Positions 61,619 through 64,000 of a DNA stretch of 64,000 nucleotides are shown piece by piece. Position 1 is the first letter of the stretch. Each line of letters begins with the position of its first letter. Source of the stretch: Gammaproteobacteria bacterium. GTDB lineage: Bacteria; Pseudomonadota; Gammaproteobacteria; Pseudomonadales; Pseudohongiellaceae. The notes under the pieces are model-generated. The model ran no database searches. It saw only the letters and a list, made by a program, of their open reading frames with translations, and had not been told where the DNA came from. The stretch spans positions 62,001 through 126,000 of the forward strand of contig JAJFKE010000047.1 in NCBI GenBank assembly GCA_021773355.1, read 5' to 3'. Made by a program: the position numbers and the translations under genes.

Positions 61619-64000
61619 TCAGTCGTTGGACGTAATCCGATCAATCAAAAGCAGAGTGGTACTTAGACTGGAGGCAATCTGCGCGATTTGAGTCCAGGCA
61701 AAAAATCCATAGGGTTTGTACGCGTCAAATGGGGCCACAATGGTATCCCCCGGTTCAACCGAAGCTCTATTTTGGAAAAACCAATAGCCTCGTGATAATT
61801 GCTCCAACTCTCCATTTTTCCGAATTACGTAAATGTTTTCCCTGTCAGCATCATCAGTAAGACCACCACTTGCTGCAATATAGTCACTGTAAGAACTTCC
61901 TGGCTCAAAGAGATGCGAAGTGGGCCGAAATACTTCGCCAGACACAGTTATTTCCTGTTGTAGTCTTGGTATTAGCAATTGATCGTTTTCACGTAGAATC
62001 AGGCTATTGTTTTCAGCCAGAATACTCTGCAAATCTATTACGAGACGACCAACTGGTTCTAGCGACTGAATCCGATTCAATAGTTGAATAGCTTCCGAGT
62101 CCCCCTCCCCTGTAACCCTATCTGAATTTTGACCCACAACCGACTGCTGCAGCCGCAGCGTGATAATATCGCTTTCCAATTGGTTTCTGTATTCAGCTAT
62201 TAAGCGTGCCTCTGTCTCTCGCAAACTTTCCCGCAAAAATATTGCTGCATCAGGGTCTGCGTATCTAGTAAATCCCCCCGCTCGTTCTATCAGGCTAGTA
62301 ATAGGTTCATCCTGCCTAATGACGTAAGTTCCTGGTGAATTCACTTCTCCTTGTATAGTTACTGTTTCGACTTCGGTCCAATTCGGCATTTGTCGAATAG
62401 TCAATTGGTCAAATGGTTGAAGTTTTAGGCTTCGTTCGCCATTACGCTGATTCTGTAAATCTATGGCCACATGATCTATTACTCTTCCTATAGTTGGTTC
62501 CGCATCATACCTTGTAATTTCTGCATACTTGGTTTCTGCGCTTTCAGTCATGCCACCCGCGATATCGATGAAATCCTGAACAGTCAAATCTCTTTGCAGG
62601 GGGTATAACCCCGGGAATCGGACGCTCCCGATAATGGAGACTATCTGCGTAGGGTTGCTCGTGTCCGCTTGCGCTCGCAATCGATCTAGTGAATCTTGTA
62701 AGAAACTTTCTCTCCCAAGGTTAGCGTTAAATACAATAACTTTATCATTTGCTTGAAGCTCGAACGGGGAAACCGTTTGCAAGGTGTCGGGATTCAATCT
62801 ATTAGCTATCATTTCGATCTTCCCCTCGAGATCGATCTGGCGCTCGACCAGTACGTAGTCTATTTCGGTGTTGAACCCCAGACCACCCGAAAAGCGAACC
62901 AAATCATCGAGAGTCATTCCCTCGAGCAGCGGATAGTCGCCTGGAAAAAGTACATTACCCTGGATATTAACAACAAGGGGAAGCCGATCAAAAGTTGCCT
63001 GGCTGCGAAGGGTTTGAACTAGCTGTTGTACCTGTTGTTGGCGACTAGCTCTTGCGCCAAAAACTAAAAGCCGATCTCTGGATTGCAGTTCAACATCGGC
63101 ATCTGATCCGGGACTAGTGAAAGCAGCAGCCAGATTTACATTCAAAATTTGCAAATTCCTTTCTGGCTGAACTTCCCGAGCAATCAGGGCGTATTCAAGA
63201 TCTGGATTTGGGAGCATTGCACTGACGTTTGGCAGTATGTCATTAATCCGTATTCCATCGCGCCATTCAAATCCTCCGGGTCTATTTACGTGTCCTTCGA
63301 GCATGACAACACCTTCAACCTGATCGAGGATCGAATAGATTTGAATAACGTCACCGTCTCGCACTTCAAAGGCAAGATCGTCATCCCCAGTGAGATCCAC
63401 ATCAACTAATGTTCGCTCGCCTAGTTCATTAATGCGCTCTATACGAGAGATGCGCGGATAGGCTGTGGAAAGAAAGCCACCACCCAAAGGCAGCACATCC
63501 GCGACAGTTTCCTCCTCTCTCAACTCAAAAATTGCTGGACGTAGAATTTCTCCGGCGATCCCTACGGTGGTTCCTATCGGTGGGATAAAGATAACATCGT
63601 TAGGTTGCAGCCGGACATCACTGCTGGTGTCACCGCGCAGCAAAAGATCATAGAGATCTAACGAGGTAATCTGCTCGCCCTGGCGCATCAGGCGTATGTC
63701 CCGCAATGAACCTACCCGCGTAACTCCACCGCTGGAGAACAGCGCATTGGTCATTGTTGAAAGCGAGCTGACTACATAGGACCCAGGACGAAAGGCTTCT
63801 CCCAATACAAATATCTGGATTGAGCGCAGAGCACCCATCGTCACGTTGACTTGCTGGCCTATCAGGCTACTTGCTACAGTAGTATCGATGAGTTCCCGCA
63901 TATCCTCGAAAGTCAAGCCGGCTACATTTAGTGGACCCACAGCAGGAAATTGCAGAACGCCTTCGCGGGTGACTACGATTTCGTACCGTGCGTTTTGCTG
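61619..64000 (-). CDS. wza: Wza-like polysaccharide export protein with several SLBB domains, 5' end outside window
   Basis: 793 codons are visible and the frame is open to the window end, so the N-terminus with the signal peptide lies beyond 64000. The first visible part contains a Poly_export (PES) segment, YEIVVTREGVLQFP. At least five SLBB-like repeats follow, for example FVLGEAFRPGSYVV, VNIQGNVLFPGDYPL, VSIIGSVRFPGLYPL and VTIQGEVNSPGTYVI. The C-terminal 30 residues are hydrophobic. It forms the periplasmic/outer-membrane export channel for the polysaccharide. It is longer than E. coli Wza because of the extra repeats. 245 bases separate it from wzz. Confidence 0.88.
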   Translation of the reverse strand, partial: QQNARYEIVVTREGVLQFPAVGPLNVAGLTFEDMRELIDTTVASSLIGQQVNVTMGALRSIQIFVLGEAFRPGSYVVSSLSTMTNALFSSGGVTRVGSLRDIRLMRQGEQITSLDLYDLLLRGDTSSDVRLQPNDVIFIPPIGTTVGIAGEILRPAIFELREEETVADVLPLGGGFLSTAYPRISRIERINELGERTLVDVDLTGDDDLAFEVRDGDVIQIYSILDQVEGVVMLEGHVNRPGGFEWRDGIRINDILPNVSAMLPNPDLEYALIAREVQPERNLQILNVNLAAAFTSPGSDADVELQSRDRLLVFGARASRQQQVQQLVQTLRSQATFDRLPLVVNIQGNVLFPGDYPLLEGMTLDDLVRFSGGLGFNTEIDYVLVERQIDLEGKIEMIANRLNPDTLQTVSPFELQANDKVIVFNANLGRESFLQDSLDRLRAQADTSNPTQIVSIIGSVRFPGLYPLQRDLTVQDFIDIAGGMTESAETKYAEITRYDAEPTIGRVIDHVAIDLQNQRNGERSLKLQPFDQLTIRQMPNWTEVETVTIQGEVNSPGTYVIRQDEPITSLIERAGGFTRYADPDAAIFLRESLRETEARLIAEYRNQLESDIITLRLQQSVVGQNSDRVTGEGDSEAIQLLNRIQSLEPVGRLVIDLQSILAENNSLILRENDQLLIPRLQQEITVSGEVFRPTSHLFEPGSSYSDYIAASGGLTDDADRENIYVIRKNGELEQLSRGYWFFQNRASVEPGDTIVAPFDAYKPYGFFAWTQIAQIASSLSTTLLLIDRITSND

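Overview
The window is a 64-kb block of surface-polysaccharide genes, all read from the minus strand, so transcription runs from high to low coordinates. It looks like a Wzx/Wzy-type O-antigen or capsule locus of a Gram-negative bacterium, probably a gammaproteobacterium and possibly marine. The organism is inferred from gene content only (separate CysD/CysN, Wza/Wzz/Wzx/Wzy, a legionaminic-acid pathway); nothing in the window fixes the taxon. No tRNA, rRNA, CRISPR array or intact insertion sequence was seen. Several genes start with TTG or GTG, and many junctions are 1-4 base stop/start overlaps, as in a long co-translated operon.

Layout in the direction of transcription (64000 down to 1): (1) export: a Wza-like SLBB protein cut by the window end and a Wzz-like chain-length regulator (60414-64000). 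(2) A GDP/CMP-legionaminic-acid module, legB-legC-legH-legI-legG-ptmE, followed by an acetamidino-forming set (WbpG/PseA-like amidotransferase, HisH2, HisF2) and ptmF-, ptmB/legF- and ptmA-like genes (49251-60417). (3) A sulfotransferase-like gene followed by homologues of the four Campylobacter jejuni enzymes that make the activated phosphoramidate donor: L-glutamine kinase, CDP-amidate kinase, gamma-glutamyl-CDP-amidate hydrolase and phosphoglutamine cytidylyltransferase. A formyltransferase-fold protein and an unknown protein lie between them (42337-49214). (4) A 6-phosphogluconolactonase, 2-hydroxyacid dehydrogenase, SDR, HAD phosphatase, HpcH/HpaI aldolase and CMP-transferase set (37512-42273). 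(5) A deoxysugar region: RfbF, SDRs, UDP-glucose dehydrogenase, a lysine-less (His) PLP-fold dehydratase, NDP-hexose 2,3-dehydratase, Gfo/Idh 3-ketoreductase candidate and FdtA-type ketoisomerase, interleaved with glycosyltransferases (20603-37484). (6) Wzx, a PLP-fold/FemAB fusion, Wzy, glycosyltransferases, GalE and AsnB (8137-19618). (7) An SAM methyltransferase, bi-domain oxidoreductase, WecB, heparinase-family protein and WbuB-like transferase (1086-8134). (8) cysD and the start of cysN (1-1066).

Together these genes could build and export a polysaccharide containing acetamidino-legionaminic acid, N-acetylmannosamine-type sugars, galactose, xylose or glucuronic acid and one or more 2- and/or 3-deoxyhexoses. 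They could decorate it with methyl, amide, acyl and, most notably, phosphoramidate groups. The most interesting proposal is the phosphoramidate cassette beside a sulfotransferase-fold protein: the predicted donor, 3'-phospho-CDP-amidate, is a structural analogue of PAPS, so the sulfotransferase-like protein is a candidate phosphoramidate transferase. Three intergenic stretches hold short peptides that look like remnants of lost genes, which fits a mosaic locus assembled by recombination.
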